64,000 nt of DNA from the NCBI GenBank assembly GCA_963678705.1, contig OY783216.1, forward strand, positions 12,276,001 to 12,340,000, given 5' to 3'. Shown here piece after piece: positions 10,318-21,777 of the stretch. The notes beneath the pieces were generated by a model that was not told where the DNA came from, did no database searches, and was given only the letters and a program-made list of their open reading frames with translations. A program made the position numbers and the translations under genes. Numbering within the stretch: position 1 is the stretch's first letter; each line of letters starts with the position of its first letter. This DNA is from Panorpa germanica (lineage: Eukaryota > Arthropoda > Insecta > Mecoptera > Panorpidae).

Positions 10318-11443
10318 GATCATCACCGCAATCAACACCAGCGATATTAATAAATGCCAAATTATTAAAATCACTGATAACCCAGGATTATATCCTGTGC
10401 AACTAAGAACTGAAACTGACATAACACTCGCTAAACTGAACACGCTTAGTGGTTCAATCCTAGAACCTTATCACCTATTAGCAGAATTACAAGCAATAAA
10501 AGAACATGTTGATACAACCAAACATATCAAACTGCCTTACGATATTACATCAGAGAACATTCAACGATATGAAACTATTAGCAAAGTCAAAGCATACACC
10601 AATAAAAACGTAATCGTTTTTGTAATAAATATACCACTAGTAAACCCTAATATATTTACGTATTATAAACTAAATCCAATCTCCATACCCTATAACAATA
10701 AATTCCAAATGATTATTCCCAGAACCCAATACACCATTGTGAATGAGTATAAACATGTAGATTTTAATGCACCCTGCAAAGAAATATATAACAATCAATT
10801 CCTATGCAAGCTTAGCGAACCACTCAACATCGAGGGAACCACCTGCGAGATAGAACTAATTCAAAACCAGCCAACCAGCAAATGTCAACCCTTAGTGATT
10901 TCTCTAACCGGCATCAAGATCCAGAACATCGAATTCAACACCTGGATGTTAATCACAAATGACGAAACCAGTGGCACCTTAAGCAGCCAGCGTGACATAC
11001 GTCTACAAGGAACATATATAATACACCTTGCACGAGATTGTCAATTTTCTGTTTCAGATAATACTCTTCAATACATAGATATAGAAGAGAAAGTCGAAGC
11101 TTGGAACACCATTTCCCTGCCAAAAATACCAGAGATCCAAAAACAAACACCTAAACATCTCTACCGTGACCAACCTAAAACACCTGGACCTGGGCAACGT
11201 AGACAAGCTACAGACCACCCTAGCCCTACTACCTGAAGACTTCGATGACAGAAAAATCTCAGACCATGTTCACATAATTAATTATACATTATTACCTATA
11301 TTATTCATAATAATTACTATTGTAGTATATAAGTTAATCAAATATTTTAGAAAATAAAAATAATAAAAAATGAAAATTTACAAGAAATAAGTAGCAAAAA
11401 TATTGAAGAGTTGCAAAAACCTTTTGCTACATTTGAAGCATAA
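10318..11443 (+). pseudogene. B1 env, internally deleted and frameshifted
   Basis: Homologous to the B2 env. After about 80 bp from the splice acceptor (AG at 10316-10317) the sequence jumps over roughly 550 bp, which removes the furin-type cleavage site and fusion-peptide region. The remainder reads as 10397-11236, then a 1-bp insertion near 11139 shifts the frame. A 1-bp deletion near 11352 truncates the cytoplasmic tail. The transmembrane segment (about 11285-11345) is still recognisable. Confidence 0.85.
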
Positions 11444-11464
11444 GATTTTATCTTACAGGGGAGG

Positions 11465-11756
11465 TGTTATAACACACGTTCCATACGACACAAACTAACA
11501 ATGTCTCTTCAGTATCTTTGCTGACCAAGCACTCTAGAGATAATAAAATAGTATATAAGTAATATGTTAATCTTAATCTAATTAGTTCAAGTTTATGTAT
11601 AATCTGCATCGTGCAGATAGTAATTAGCTGGCTCACCATTTGAGTTCATGTATAAACTGCATCGCGCAGTTAGTAATTGAATCAAATAAATATTATTTAA
11701 GTAAACTTAAAATAAATTGTTTTTTTTATTAAAGTCTAAATTACTCAAACTCTAAT
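11465..11756 (+). repeat. B1 3' LTR
   Basis: 292 bp, nearly identical to 4919-5210, preceded by the polypurine tract AGGGGAGG (11457-11464). Followed by TATATATATA, the other half of the microsatellite target. Confidence 0.9.
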
Positions 11757-11790
11757 TATATATATATATAAATAAATATATATATACATA
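11757..11790. repeat. (TA)n microsatellite with AATAAATA interruption
   Basis: Rest of the tract that B1 entered. The pattern TATATAAATAAATATATATA matches the uninterrupted b5-to-A7 junction at 58229-58270. Confidence 0.85.
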
Positions 11791-12042
11791 TGTAAGGCCC
11801 AAAAGCCTATAAAAGGTGGTATTTGTCAGGATCTGTGTTTATGCGTAAAATAAATTAAACAGAAGTTATGATTAATATGATTTAATAACTAAATATAAAA
11901 CTGAAACAAATTATTAGGTGTTGCTACTTTAACACTTCTCAAGAGACTGCCTAGCTATACCATGTATATCAAGTACATTCAACTTAATAACTATTTTACA
12001 ATATAAATTCCAATTTTGGAGGGTATAATAATCTTATGCTTA
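11791..12042 (-). repeat. A2 3' LTR
   Basis: 252 bp family A LTR. Outer edge in (TA)n, inner edge next to GTCGGCCTTTCCTGAC (polypurine-like AGGAAAGG on the minus strand). Confidence 0.9.
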
Positions 12043-12073
12043 TAGTCGGCCTTTCCTGACTTCATGATTGTCC

Positions 12074-14163
12074 TCAATCATCTTCGTTGTTAAGTTTATC
12101 CTCCTGATCGTCATCTTCTTCTTCTTCTTCTGGGTTTCCTTCTTCACCTTTCTTCTCGTAGGGTTGTTGGCACCAGAGTTTTATTCTGTCGAAAGCGAAT
12201 ATGGATTTAAACGACCTCTGTGTTCGTTTGGCTACTGGTATGTCTTGCAGAATGTATCTGTCGTGTGGTAATACTTCTGTCACTAGATATGGACCCTTGT
12301 ACTTCGGTGTGAGCTTCCTGGAGCTCCCTGTAGCTGCTGCTTCTCGTTCTACAAGCACCATATCTCCTTTGCTGTTTCCTGGTACGACCCATTGTTTGTC
12401 TTGTTTCCGATAGATGCGTCCTTTTTCTAGTACATAATCTGTATGCACTTGCTTTTTTTCATTCGTGGTTGGTTTTCTCTTTAATTGATTATAGATTTTT
12501 TGCAATTTCGGGTCTTGTCGTTGCATTGTCAATAACCAATTGTCTTCAGATATGTGTATGTTCATTATTTTCATATCTACTACTTCTGCTTCTTGACATT
12601 CGTCATGTGGTGCTCTGCTTATGGCGGCGTTCCATGTTCTTAGAAGTTCTGTATTCTAATTCCTGCTATTCCATAGCTGCTTGCGTCACAGTGTAATTTA
12701 TGTTTTGCGTTAACATCATACAACTGTAGTAATGGTCTGCTTGTTAACTTTTCTCGTAGTTCGTCAAAACCATTTTCTTGTTCTTTAGCCCATACGAATT
12801 CATTGTCTTTCTTCGTTAATGCTGTTAACGGTTTTGCGATATTTGCGAAGTCCTGAATAAATCTGCGGAAATAGCTGCATAAACCAATGAATCTACGTAC
12901 TTCGTGTGCATTCTTTGGAGTCTGGTAGTTCGTTACTGCATCTATTTTCCTTTATCCTGGTTTTATTTCTTCTTGACTTATCTCATATCCTAGATAGTCT
13001 ATTGTTTCATTAAAGAAATAGCATTTCTTTAACTTCAATGTTAACCCATATTCCTTGATTACTTCAAAAAATCTTTTTATTACTGTCATACCTTGTTCGA
13101 TACTCTTGCTCGGTATTAAGATATCGTCCATGTAAACTTGAATATCACCTGGTGCAAAGTTCTGTTTAACTCGGGTCATCAATCTGTTGAATATCATTAA
13201 CGCATTGACTAATCCGAATGGCAAATTCTTGAATTGATACAATCCACTGCTAGTTATGAATGCGGTTAAATGTTTCGAACTTTCTGACATTCTTATCTGG
13301 TGGTATCCGCTTGCCATATCTAAGGTTGTAAAGTACTGATTGCCTGCTAGTTGATTCAGTTGGTCGTCTATTAAAGCCATGGGGAATTCTTTATGTTTTG
13401 TTTTAGCGTTTTATCTTCTGTAATCAACCACTAAACGTTCTTCTCCAGTCTTTTTCTGTACCAGTATCATAGGACTTGAATATTCCGATGTAGATTCCTC
13501 TATGATTCCAGCATCTAGCAATTCTTTTACTTCTTTTTCAACTTTTTGAATTTGTCTATAAGGTAATCTGTATGGTCGACTCCTTATCGGTTCGTTGTCC
13601 GTTAATTCTATTTTCATTTCCACAAGGTTAGTTGTTCCTATTTCATAAATGTTCTTTGCGAAGCATTCACGATTTTCAACTATCAATTCACATAAATTTT
13701 CTTTTTCCTTTTCAGATAAATTAGTTTGTATATTTATCTCTGATTTTTCTATTGGCTCGCTATATTTAATCTTGTTCACGTGTGAAATTGTTTTATTTTC
13801 TTTGCCATCATCAACGTTTACTTGATTATTTGGTTTTATGATTACCTCTCCATTTTTAATTACGATTATTAGTTTGCTGTTCGATAAAGCACTTCTTCCA
13901 ATGATTATATCGTTATCCTGAGCCTCATTCGGTACTAATAGAATTTCGCACATTATATCGATTCCGTCGATCGTAATTATTGATTCGCGTTTTCCAACAG
14001 AGTAACATGTTCCTTGGCCAAAACAAATTAATGTCACGCTGTGATTCATAAATTTCATATTCATTTTTCTTGCGATATCTTTTCTTATCGTAACAACTTT
14101 ACTTCCAAAATCTAAAAATGCGTTAATATTAAGACCATCTCTCTGTACTACTTCACAAAACAT
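12074..14163 (-). pseudogene. A2 pol remnant
   Basis: In element order: protease region and N-terminal RT (14163-13411; D-F-G in place of the D-S/T-G triad), RT palm with the Y-M-D-D box (13380-12952), thumb and connection (to about 12690), then a deletion that removes most of RNase H, and finally the linker fused in frame to the integrase C-terminal region and an acidic Glu/Asp tail (12574-12074). Stops at 13408-13410 and 12952-12954 break the frame. No integrase core is present. Confidence 0.85.
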
Positions 14164-14262
14164 ACCTTCGATATTTTACTTTTTAGTTTCACATTTCATT
14201 TGTCTCTTTAACTCTTCTTTAGCTTCTGTTTTAACTATTGACTTAGTTCTGCATGTAGAAGC

Positions 14263-15033
14263 TAGTTTGAAGCGATGTAATATCCGGTTCGAAGGATCAA
14301 AATGGTGTGTAGCTATATCTAGTCTGAGTTGTAAGGTCAGACTCTTTGTGCTTAAAGTGTTTAGTTCGGACTGGTTCCTAGTAAACAGATATTCACTACA
14401 CATATAGGTGCATATAGAGTATTCTATATGCTTGGAGTTCTTCTAGAGAGGCTAGTAACTTTGTAAATGATAACACTTGTTGATTTCACTTAAACTATAT
14501 TTATTAATAAACCAACTTCTTGAATTACACACCGCAGGGCTAATCATGAGCGTTAGCCTATATATGTCTTTCTCTAATGTGTTTTCTAATTAAACATATT
14601 ATAATTGAGCTTATAATACATCATTCGAGTTATGATCACAAAAGAGCGTATATTCTAGTTGAAACACGAATTTTATATCAGCGTTTGTAGTTTCTAAATT
14701 AAATATAATATAATTGGGTTTATATTATAAAGCACGTGTGTATCCTAGGATGTACGAATTTTAGCTCAATATTATATGCGTTTTCAGCTAAACCCTTGGA
14801 GTGGGGATAGCATAGGACAGACGTGTTCTGACACGTCTTAGCGTGAGCTCGGCTAAGCAGCCCTTGGCGGCTTGGGCGGTCGTGACATTATTTGTATGCA
14901 TTGGTGTCTTATGACTAACAATATTCAGGAAATCTTAAATATAACAATAAAATTTATAATGTCAATACTTCATCTTAAAACTAACTATAGTAAATTAAAA
15001 TTATACATTTAGAAACTATTTCGTTTCTAACCA
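14263..15033 (-). repeat. C 3' LTR
   Basis: 771 bp. In element orientation it starts TGGTTAGAAACG and ends CTTCAAACTA. A few percent diverged from 18554-19326. Confidence 0.9.
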
Positions 15034-15173
15034 GACTCCCCACGGAGAAATACTCTGGTATTTTTCTATAACGATTTGAAACAAAGTCATTTGCTTAAAG
15101 CTAATTAGTTCATTTGACACTATTAAAACTGTAGCCTTTATATCAGCTTGATTGCTGTTAACACGAAAACACT
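15034..15173 (-). other. C 3' untranslated region and polypurine tract
   Basis: Short non-coding stretch between the pol stop and the 3' LTR. GTGGGGAGTC directly abuts the LTR on the minus strand and would serve as the polypurine tract. Confidence 0.6.
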
Positions 15174-15900
15174 TCACTGAGATGGCAGAAGTGCTAAATT
15201 TCGGACCGAACGCTTTAAAGATCCTTGGGCGGTCTTTACTTCAGCGACTCTGTGGTCGTTTTTAGCGTCGGTTGACAGATGAATGATCCTTCCGAGCGAC
15301 CATTGCAAAGGTGGAGCCGAATCGTCCTTGATAATCACCAATTGGCCTACGGCTGGTCGATCACCCACGGAAGTTTTCCATTTGTTCTGTTGTTGCAGTT
15401 GATTCACGTAATCGCGCTTCCAGCGTATCCAGAAGTGCTGCATAATCTGTTGAATTGCAAAGAATCTCGGTAGATTATTTTGATTCACATGATCGGGATC
15501 AAAAGCAGGTATGGCAGTCAGTGATCTTCCCACCAGGTAGTGACCAGGGGACAGGGGGGTAAGGTCTGAGAGGTCATTGGATATGGAGTGGATGGGTCTT
15601 GAGTTTAACACGGACTCAATTTGGACTAATACAGTGTACATGTCTTCGTACGCGAGATTAGTATTCCCTAAAACCTTTTTCATTAATTTGATATTAGCTT
15701 CCCACACACCACCGTGGTGTGGAGAACGCGCAGGAGAAAATTTCCACGAAATATTGCTCTCTGTCATTACTTTCGCGATTTTCGCCCTTTCATCTTTGTC
15801 TTTACACTTTTGAATTAACGCTTCTACCGTATCAGATCCTGCGATCAGATCGTCCACGTAAAAATCTTCTAATATTGCTCTTGAGGCAACTGGATTATTT
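15174..15900 (-). pseudogene. C pol remnant: RT active-site block fused to integrase C-terminus
   Basis: The 227-codon ORF at 15174-15857, plus about 14 upstream codons in the same frame. It opens with the F-Y-V-D-D-L-I RT active-site block, then after about 20 codons jumps into the integrase (P-H-H-G-G-V-W-E motif with the catalytic Glu) and the C-terminal domain typical of BEL/Pao (Y-L-V-G-R, W...R-W, G-D-R-P-A-V-G-Q-L-V). Most of RT, all of RNase H and the front of integrase are missing, so it is inactive. Confidence 0.85.
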
Positions 15901-15902
15901 AA

Positions 15903-17861
15903 TTAGTTGTCGTAACCTAGTCTGTATGCTAATATTGGTTCGTTTATATTATGAAATTTACCGCTCGCTGCACGAGTGGTTGTTTCTGTGAAATGCTTTT
16001 CACACGCCGTTTCCTCTTCCGAGAGAATCGGTGCCTCATTTATTGTCTCAAGTTCACGGTTTTGCGTTAAAAAACACTGCGTTGTGTTTTTCCGAGAATT
16101 GAGTGTATTAGGAATTAAAATCCAGCCTAATGTTGTTTTTTGTATGGTTGGCAACCCATTACCAAGGTTTGTTCGACCAATGGCTAATAGGCTCCAAAAG
16201 ATATCTGCCCCGAGCAAAATATCTATTTTACTTGACTTAAAATAGTTTGGATCTGCCAACTTCACATTAATGGGCAGATTCAAATCAAACTGTTCAGTAT
16301 CGCAGATAGGAACATTATCTGTGATCTTGTTTAATATATAGCATCGCAACTCTTTGCTATATTTAGTGTGTACTGATTGTACATTGATTCTGATCTGTTT
16401 AGTAACGTGAGTGTTACTTGCGCTTAAACCGATTACCGACACCTTTGTATTTTGTGTAGGTAATTTTAAACGTTTTGCTAATGTCCGTGTAATGAATGAA
16501 GATTCGCTCCCGCTATCTAACAAGGCGCGGGCTAATATTAATTTGCCTTCATTATTCGGAATTTGAACTACCGCGGTAGCAAGCATTGTTTTGCGAGTAC
16601 TCAACCGGCTAGTAAGCACAGTCATGGGGGAAGGGGAGGGTTGTAAGTCCTCACCTGAATCCACACTGTGCAAAATTGTATTGTGCCTTTCTTTACATTT
16701 AAAGCACGAATATTTGGATTTGCATTCTGACACTCGATGTCCAGAACGCAAGCAATTAAAACATAATCTTTTTGATGAAATCAATTTCTTTCTCTCTGGC
16801 ACAGAGAGTTTTATTATATCTTGACATTTAACAGCAAAGAGCCCTTCCCGCTTACATATGGAACACGCGTTGTCCTTTGTAGCGATTAAACTTTGTTTAG
16901 CCTGTACCTTTACAGGTTGTCTGGATTTTGTATTTAAGTTGTCTAACAATAGAGCTCTTCGCGATAAGAAACTCATTAAATCTTTAAATATAACAGGTTC
17001 TGATGCACCTGCTGCAAATTTGTGGAATTGTCGTTGGCTGTCAATATCCAGCCTATTAACAGTTAGAAAAACAATTAACGTGTCGTACAATTGTTCGTCC
17101 TTTACTAATCGTTTTAATGCGCAAACATGTTTTGTTATATCATCGATATAATTACGTAAGCCATTAGCAGTTTCTCCCTTAACAAGGGATGTCTCAGTTA
17201 AGCGTTTTAAATGATGTGTGATCATCAGTTGTTTATTCTCATATCGATCCTCTAAGAGGCTCCATGCGATAGGATAATTGACGGCACTTGTTTCAAGTCC
17301 GTAAATAACCTTTTGTGCCTGAGATTGTAGCGCGGATTTCAAATATCTAAATTTATGCGCGTCATCTATTTCAGGATTCTCATGTATCATCGAAATAAAA
17401 GAATCTCTAAATTCGGCCCAGTTATCAACTGAGCCATCGAACGATTTTAAATGAATTTCCGGTAATCTATATTTATTATAATGGTTGCAATTAGAGTTAC
17501 TTGAGTGTACTGATCGTGGAGGGGAAATATCAAATTCCAGATTTACCGGTGGTTCATGTGCAATTATTAATTTATCAAACAAAGATAACAATTCAATGTG
17601 TCTTTTTTGAAAATCACTAAGCTTAATTTTAATCGTTTTATATTCATCGCCATCCTCTGGTAGCGATGATTGTATATCAATAGCTAAATCCTCGATGGAT
17701 TCTATCAATGGCGTGATTGCCTCTTTTCTATTTTTTATTGTATGCAAACAATAAGAACTTTTGTCATTCGGGTATAAGTTTTTACATTCTTCATAATGTA
17801 AATCAAATTTACCGATAACATTTTCAAATTTAATTTTTAGTTTTTTCATTGCAATCGCCAT
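15903..17861 (-). CDS. C Gag-protease polyprotein, 652 aa
   Basis: Open reading frame starting at an ATG about 0.7 kb from the 5' LTR. An N-terminal helical region is followed by a DUF1759-type capsid domain (about residues 130-300: L-P-E-I-H-L-K-S-F-D-G and W-A-E-F-R-D-S-F). Cys/His zinc-binding motifs occur at about 335-400 (C-F-N-C-L-R-S-G-H...C and C-F-K-C). An A17-type aspartyl protease lies at about 445-600 (A-L-L-D-S-G-S-E-S-S-F-I). This order is standard for BEL/Pao. The frame stops where RT should begin. The ORF is intact but would yield no RT. Confidence 0.85.
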   Translation of the reverse strand: MAIAMKKLKIKFENVIGKFDLHYEECKNLYPNDKSSYCLHTIKNRKEAITPLIESIEDLAIDIQSSLPEDGDEYKTIKIKLSDFQKRHIELLSLFDKLIIAHEPPVNLEFDISPPRSVHSSNSNCNHYNKYRLPEIHLKSFDGSVDNWAEFRDSFISMIHENPEIDDAHKFRYLKSALQSQAQKVIYGLETSAVNYPIAWSLLEDRYENKQLMITHHLKRLTETSLVKGETANGLRNYIDDITKHVCALKRLVKDEQLYDTLIVFLTVNRLDIDSQRQFHKFAAGASEPVIFKDLMSFLSRRALLLDNLNTKSRQPVKVQAKQSLIATKDNACSICKREGLFAVKCQDIIKLSVPERKKLISSKRLCFNCLRSGHRVSECKSKYSCFKCKERHNTILHSVDSGEDLQPSPSPMTVLTSRLSTRKTMLATAVVQIPNNEGKLILARALLDSGSESSFITRTLAKRLKLPTQNTKVSVIGLSASNTHVTKQIRINVQSVHTKYSKELRCYILNKITDNVPICDTEQFDLNLPINVKLADPNYFKSSKIDILLGADIFWSLLAIGRTNLGNGLPTIQKTTLGWILIPNTLNSRKNTTQCFLTQNRELETINEAPILSEEETACEKHFTETTTRAASGKFHNINEPILAYRLGYDN

Positions 17862-18553
17862 AATTAATTAAATATTACAAAGTTTTAATATTAAATTATT
17901 TCAAGTTTTGATATTTTAATATTTAAAAGTTAATATTTATTCTAACTGGAGTGTACTTTTACTTATCTTCTTAAAATACTGTCGTAACAAGTGGTCTGTC
18001 AAGTGGTGTAGTGACGACCCCTAGCAAGCGTATGCAAGTAAGATAAGCCTCGGAGGTATGATGCAAAACAGAGACGCAATATTTCTCAGAATATATGTAT
18101 ATGAACGTGTTTGCTTAAACATATATAATATTTTAAGCTTATTGTAAACGCGTTTATCAAACCAATGAAAAAACAAAAATAACTTTTAATCCACAACAGA
18201 ATTAAATGTTTTAAACAATTTAATATAATACGAATCAACGAAACTATTATATAACAATATTACGCACAACTAGTGCGTCCTGCAAATCAGGCAATTAACA
18301 ATTTTTAATAGCCTGTCTCAATGAGATAAACAAAGACATATACATGCATGTAATTCGGAAAATAATAATAGGAATGGTCACTAGCCTGATATTTTGATGA
18401 ACTCCTTATAGAACGTAGCTTATAGAACAGTGGAATCGCACGATCTCAATAATCTCGAACACATCTGACGCTTGGGATCAGCTTGTGGTCTCTGGTACAG
18501 TAATCGAACCAATCGGGTAGAACCGTTGTAGGCTCAGGCTTGAAGGACCAAAA
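17862..18553 (-). other. C leader with primer-binding site
   Basis: Non-coding region between the 5' LTR and gag. Next to the LTR, minus strand, lies TTTTGGTCCTTCAAGCC (18537-18553), a PBS-like sequence of the kind seen in insect BEL elements. The roughly 40 bp beginning there is a diverged tandem copy of the last 40 bp of the LTR. Confidence 0.55.
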
Positions 18554-19326
18554 TGGGTTGAACCGATGTAATATCCGGTTCGCAGGATCAAAATGGTGTG
18601 TAGCTATATCTAGTCTGAGTTGTAAGGTCAGACTCTTTGTGCTTAAAGTGTTTAGTTCGGACTGGTTCCTAGTAAACAGATATTCACTACACATAGAGGT
18701 GCATATAGAGTTTTCTATATGCTTGGAGTTCTTCTAGAGAGGCTAGTAACTTTGTAAATGATAACACTTGTTGATTTCACTTAACATACATTTATTAATA
18801 AACCAACTTCTTGAATTACACACCGCAGGGCTAAACATTAGCGTTAGCCTATATATGTCTTTCTCTAATGTGTTTTTTCTAATTTAAAATATTATAATTG
18901 AGTTTATAATACATCATTCGAGTAATGATCACAAAAGAGCGTATATTCTAGTTGAAACACGAATTTTATATTAGCGTTTGTAGTTTCTGAATTAAATATA
19001 ATATAATTGGGTTTATATTATAAAGCACGTGTGTTTCCTAGGATGTACGAATTCTATCTCAATATTATATGCGTTTTCAGCTAAACCCTTGGAGTAGGGA
19101 TAGCATAGGACAGACGTGTTCTGACACGTCTTAGCGTGAGCTCGGCTAAGCAGCCCTTGGCGGCTTGGACGGTCGTGACATTATTTGTATGCATTGGTGT
19201 CTTATGACTAACAATATTCAGGAAATCTTAAATATAACAATAAAATTTATAATGTCAATACTTCATCTTAAAACTAACTATAGTAAATTAAGATTATACA
19301 TTTAGAAACTATTTCGTTTCTAACCA
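18554..19326 (-). repeat. C 5' LTR
   Basis: 773 bp, TGGTTAGAAACG...GGTTCAACCCA in element orientation, with proper TG...CA ends. Confidence 0.9.
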
Positions 19327-20298
19327 GAAGCTTTATGTCTTTGGCGTAGACATTTTGTACATTTTTGTCCATCATTACTTCTCTTGTTTGGACAGTTTCT
19401 GACTATGTGACCTATATTATTACACAAATAACATTTCCTTATTTTACATAACCTGTTGTGTGTCATCAGGATTGTCATGACGAATTCTTTGTTCGTTATT
19501 TGACATGGTTGACTTCCCAGGTCGTGAATATTCTTGTTGATACTTTAGTTGCCTGATCGTTTCTTCGTAGACCTTAAGCTGTTCCATTAATTCGTTTAAA
19601 TCAGCATATTTAACTAACGAAAGCGAACGAATCATATCTGAGTCATTCAGTCCACTAATGATGTATTTCTGTATCGCGACATTTGACTGCTTTCCTTTCT
19701 TAGCGATCGCAAGAATCGAATAGAAATATTCTTCAATAGTTTCGTCTCGTTGTTTAGTTCTTTTTGTCAACTGCATATGAATCTTACTTTTATCTTCATT
19801 GTTAGGGAACGGTTTGACAAAAGCCTGTGAAAATAAGTCGAAATTAGTGTAATATTCATCTATAGTTTCATACCAAAGTTTTGCAGGTCCTTTCAACTTT
19901 GACAAAACATGCAATATCAGCATTTTCTCAGTCCAATTGTAAGTTTCTGCGATATTCTTTATCTTCTCAATCAATTTTGTTGAACTCAAGCTATTTATGT
20001 TACTGGGGTCGAATTCCGGTAACATGGATATTACTTCTTTAATACTGTATTGATTCTGTTCAGTATTACTTCTTGGTAAGCTGAAAGATTGATTAAAAAT
20101 TATTTTCTCACGTTCTAATAATTCTTTTTCCTTATTTGAGAGATTCCTTTCCCATAGTAGAAATTTTCTTTGAGAATCTAATAAGTTTCTTTCTTCATTT
20201 AAGTCGTCAGCCATGTTAAATCTCCTATCTGACAGCTCGAGGTCGATATCGATCGGACTATCGCTGCGACGACTACCTTGAGAACTATGGGCTGTCAT
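19327..20298 (-). pseudogene. A2 gag, 5' part, cut by element C
   Basis: Start ATG at 20296-20298. The coiled-coil-like N-terminus and capsid domain are open to a stop at 19444-19446, which is created by a small indel just before the first zinc knuckle. The first knuckle and the start of the second follow (to 19331), where C is inserted. The 3' end of gag continues at 14164-14262. Confidence 0.85.
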
Positions 20299-20750
20299 AA
20301 TTCCTGTTTTCTATTGGTTCAACTTTTTGCTATCTAACTCAGACTTAAACCTTTACTAAGTTAGTTAGATTCCTTGCTAAATGACAAAAATCCATTATTT
20401 GTCACTTAGGTTCCCAGGTGGGAGTTGTATGTGCCTCGTTTAAAGTTCCACCGCTGACGCCCTACTTAAGGCGTTGGCTAAGTGTGGCTATGACGTCACT
20501 ACAGTTCCTTTGTTATTGTTATCCTCTAATTATACCTCCAAAATCCACTGTGATTTATAGTATAATTATTAATTACGCTTTTACTCTTTTCTTAATTTTA
20601 ACTTTGACCTTTTGCTCTGGTTCACTTAGAAATTAGCTCATTCAAAATTAAAACAGAGTAATGCCAGCCTCTCGTAATAAAAATAACTTTTTCTTATTTA
20701 ATTTCACGATTTAATCTTTTTAAATTCGCGTTTATCCCACTTCTGAAAAC
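20299..20750 (-). promoter_or_regulatory. A2 leader with PBS and CRE palindrome
   Basis: Same organisation as in A1: PBS 13-mer near 20734-20746 and an exact TGACGTCA at 20491-20498. Confidence 0.6.
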
Positions 20751-20940
20751 TGTAAGGCCCTAAAGCCTATAAAAGGTGGTATTTGTCAGGATCTGTGTTT
20801 ATGCGTAGAATAAATTAAACAGAACTTATGATTAACATGATTTAATAACTAAATATAAAACTGATACAAATTTTTAGGTGTTGCTACTTTAACACTCCTC
20901 AAGAGACTGCCTGGCTATACCGTGTATATCAAGTACATTT
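20751..20940 (-). repeat. A2 5' LTR, truncated
   Basis: The first about 62 bp of the LTR (element orientation), the adjacent (TA)n and the start of unit a2 are missing. TACATTT runs straight into the A-run of the 5S-like unit. Confidence 0.85.
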
Positions 20941-21777
20941 GTAAAAAAAAAAAAAAAAATATTGATTGTCAACGGCACGCAGTGTTCCCAGGCGGTCTCC
21001 CATCCCAGTACTACTTGCGCCCAATGGTGCTTAACTTCAGTGATCGGAACGTGTACTGGTGCTTTCAACATGGTATGGCCGTTGGCGGAAGAACTATAAT
21101 AATTATTATATTTAATCGTATAATATTATGACAATAAAAAAAATTAAAAAATGTTTATCATCCATGAAAGTTTTAGGTTTTCCAATCTTGACAAAATTTA
21201 TATAGATAAAATAATATTATTTATTTGATATCTTAATAATTCAATACATGTGTTATAGGCCTTCATTCGTATTAACGTCTTTCTTATTCTCTGGTCTCCA
21301 ACCAGTGTCATCTTATAAAATGGTGTATTAAAATTGTCCACTTTTACATTTGGCATAATGGATAACTTCACGGAAAGCTTAATATGTGTGATTTCTTCTT
21401 TCCCTTGGTTTGTTTCCGTGCTACCATAATAGTGTCTGATTATCCAGCCGAGTCTATATCTAATATTACTCAAAATATTTAAAATAATTTTTTTATTATT
21501 TAATATTATTTTTCTATGTATAGATTAAGATACTTTAATATTTATATTTAATGTAATAACAAAAAAACAAAAGTTAAAATAACATTGATATAATTAATAT
21601 TACCTATCAGGATTCGATCCCTTGAGGTTTACTTTATACAATGCCTATATAAGAATTAGGATCAACCACCTCCACGCCCTTCGCCTTATCATACATTATG
21701 TTTTAATTTATAATTCAACATGCGTTACACACCATTCCAACCTTCTCAAGAGTACTCCTTATCTTATATATATATAA
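20941..21777. repeat. 5S-like repeat unit, type a (a2), 5' trimmed
   Basis: Starts inside the A-run because of the deletion next to it, and is otherwise complete. Ends in a short (TA)n at about 21763-21777. Confidence 0.85.
20968..21086 (-). rRNA. 5S rRNA-like sequence, type a
   Basis: 119 bp. Box A AGTTAAGCACC and box C GGATGGGAGACC are intact. A 17-base T-run follows on the minus strand. With the 3172 and 56468 copies it is one of the three best preserved. Confidence 0.6.

Larger units (their letters stand above)
4919..11756 (+). mobile_element. B1: errantivirus-like endogenous retrovirus, non-autonomous
   Basis: Full-length LTR to LTR (292 bp each; I see one difference near the end). PBS TGGCGCAGTCG, the type used by the insect 17.6/297 group. 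The polypurine tract AGGGGAGG lies just before the 3' LTR, and both ends sit in TATAT. Order: leader, long gag-like ORF, degenerate pol tract, C-terminal integrase region, damaged env. The outer parts closely match B2, but gag and the centre do not. Near-identical LTRs with broken pol and env imply that it moved recently using proteins supplied by another copy. Confidence 0.9.
14263..19326 (-). mobile_element. C: BEL/Pao LTR retrotransposon, internally deleted
   Basis: 5064 bp inserted into the gag of A2, between the two zinc knuckles. LTRs of 771 and 773 bp, 5-bp target duplication GAAGC, polypurine tract next to 15034, and a PBS-like TTTTGGTCCTTCAAGCC at 18537-18553 (minus strand). The gag-protease ORF is open and pol is mostly deleted. 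The integrase domain is of the BEL/Pao type. Confidence 0.9.
11791..20940 (-). mobile_element. A2: Ty3-type element interrupted by element C
   Basis: Family A copy. 3' LTR at 11791-12042, pol remnant, then gag split by the BEL/Pao element C (14263-19326; 5-bp duplication GAAGC at 14258-14262 and 19327-19331), leader, and a 5' LTR truncated at 20940. It carries the shared 843-bp integrase deletion of the family and a further RNase H deletion near 12660. Confidence 0.9.
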
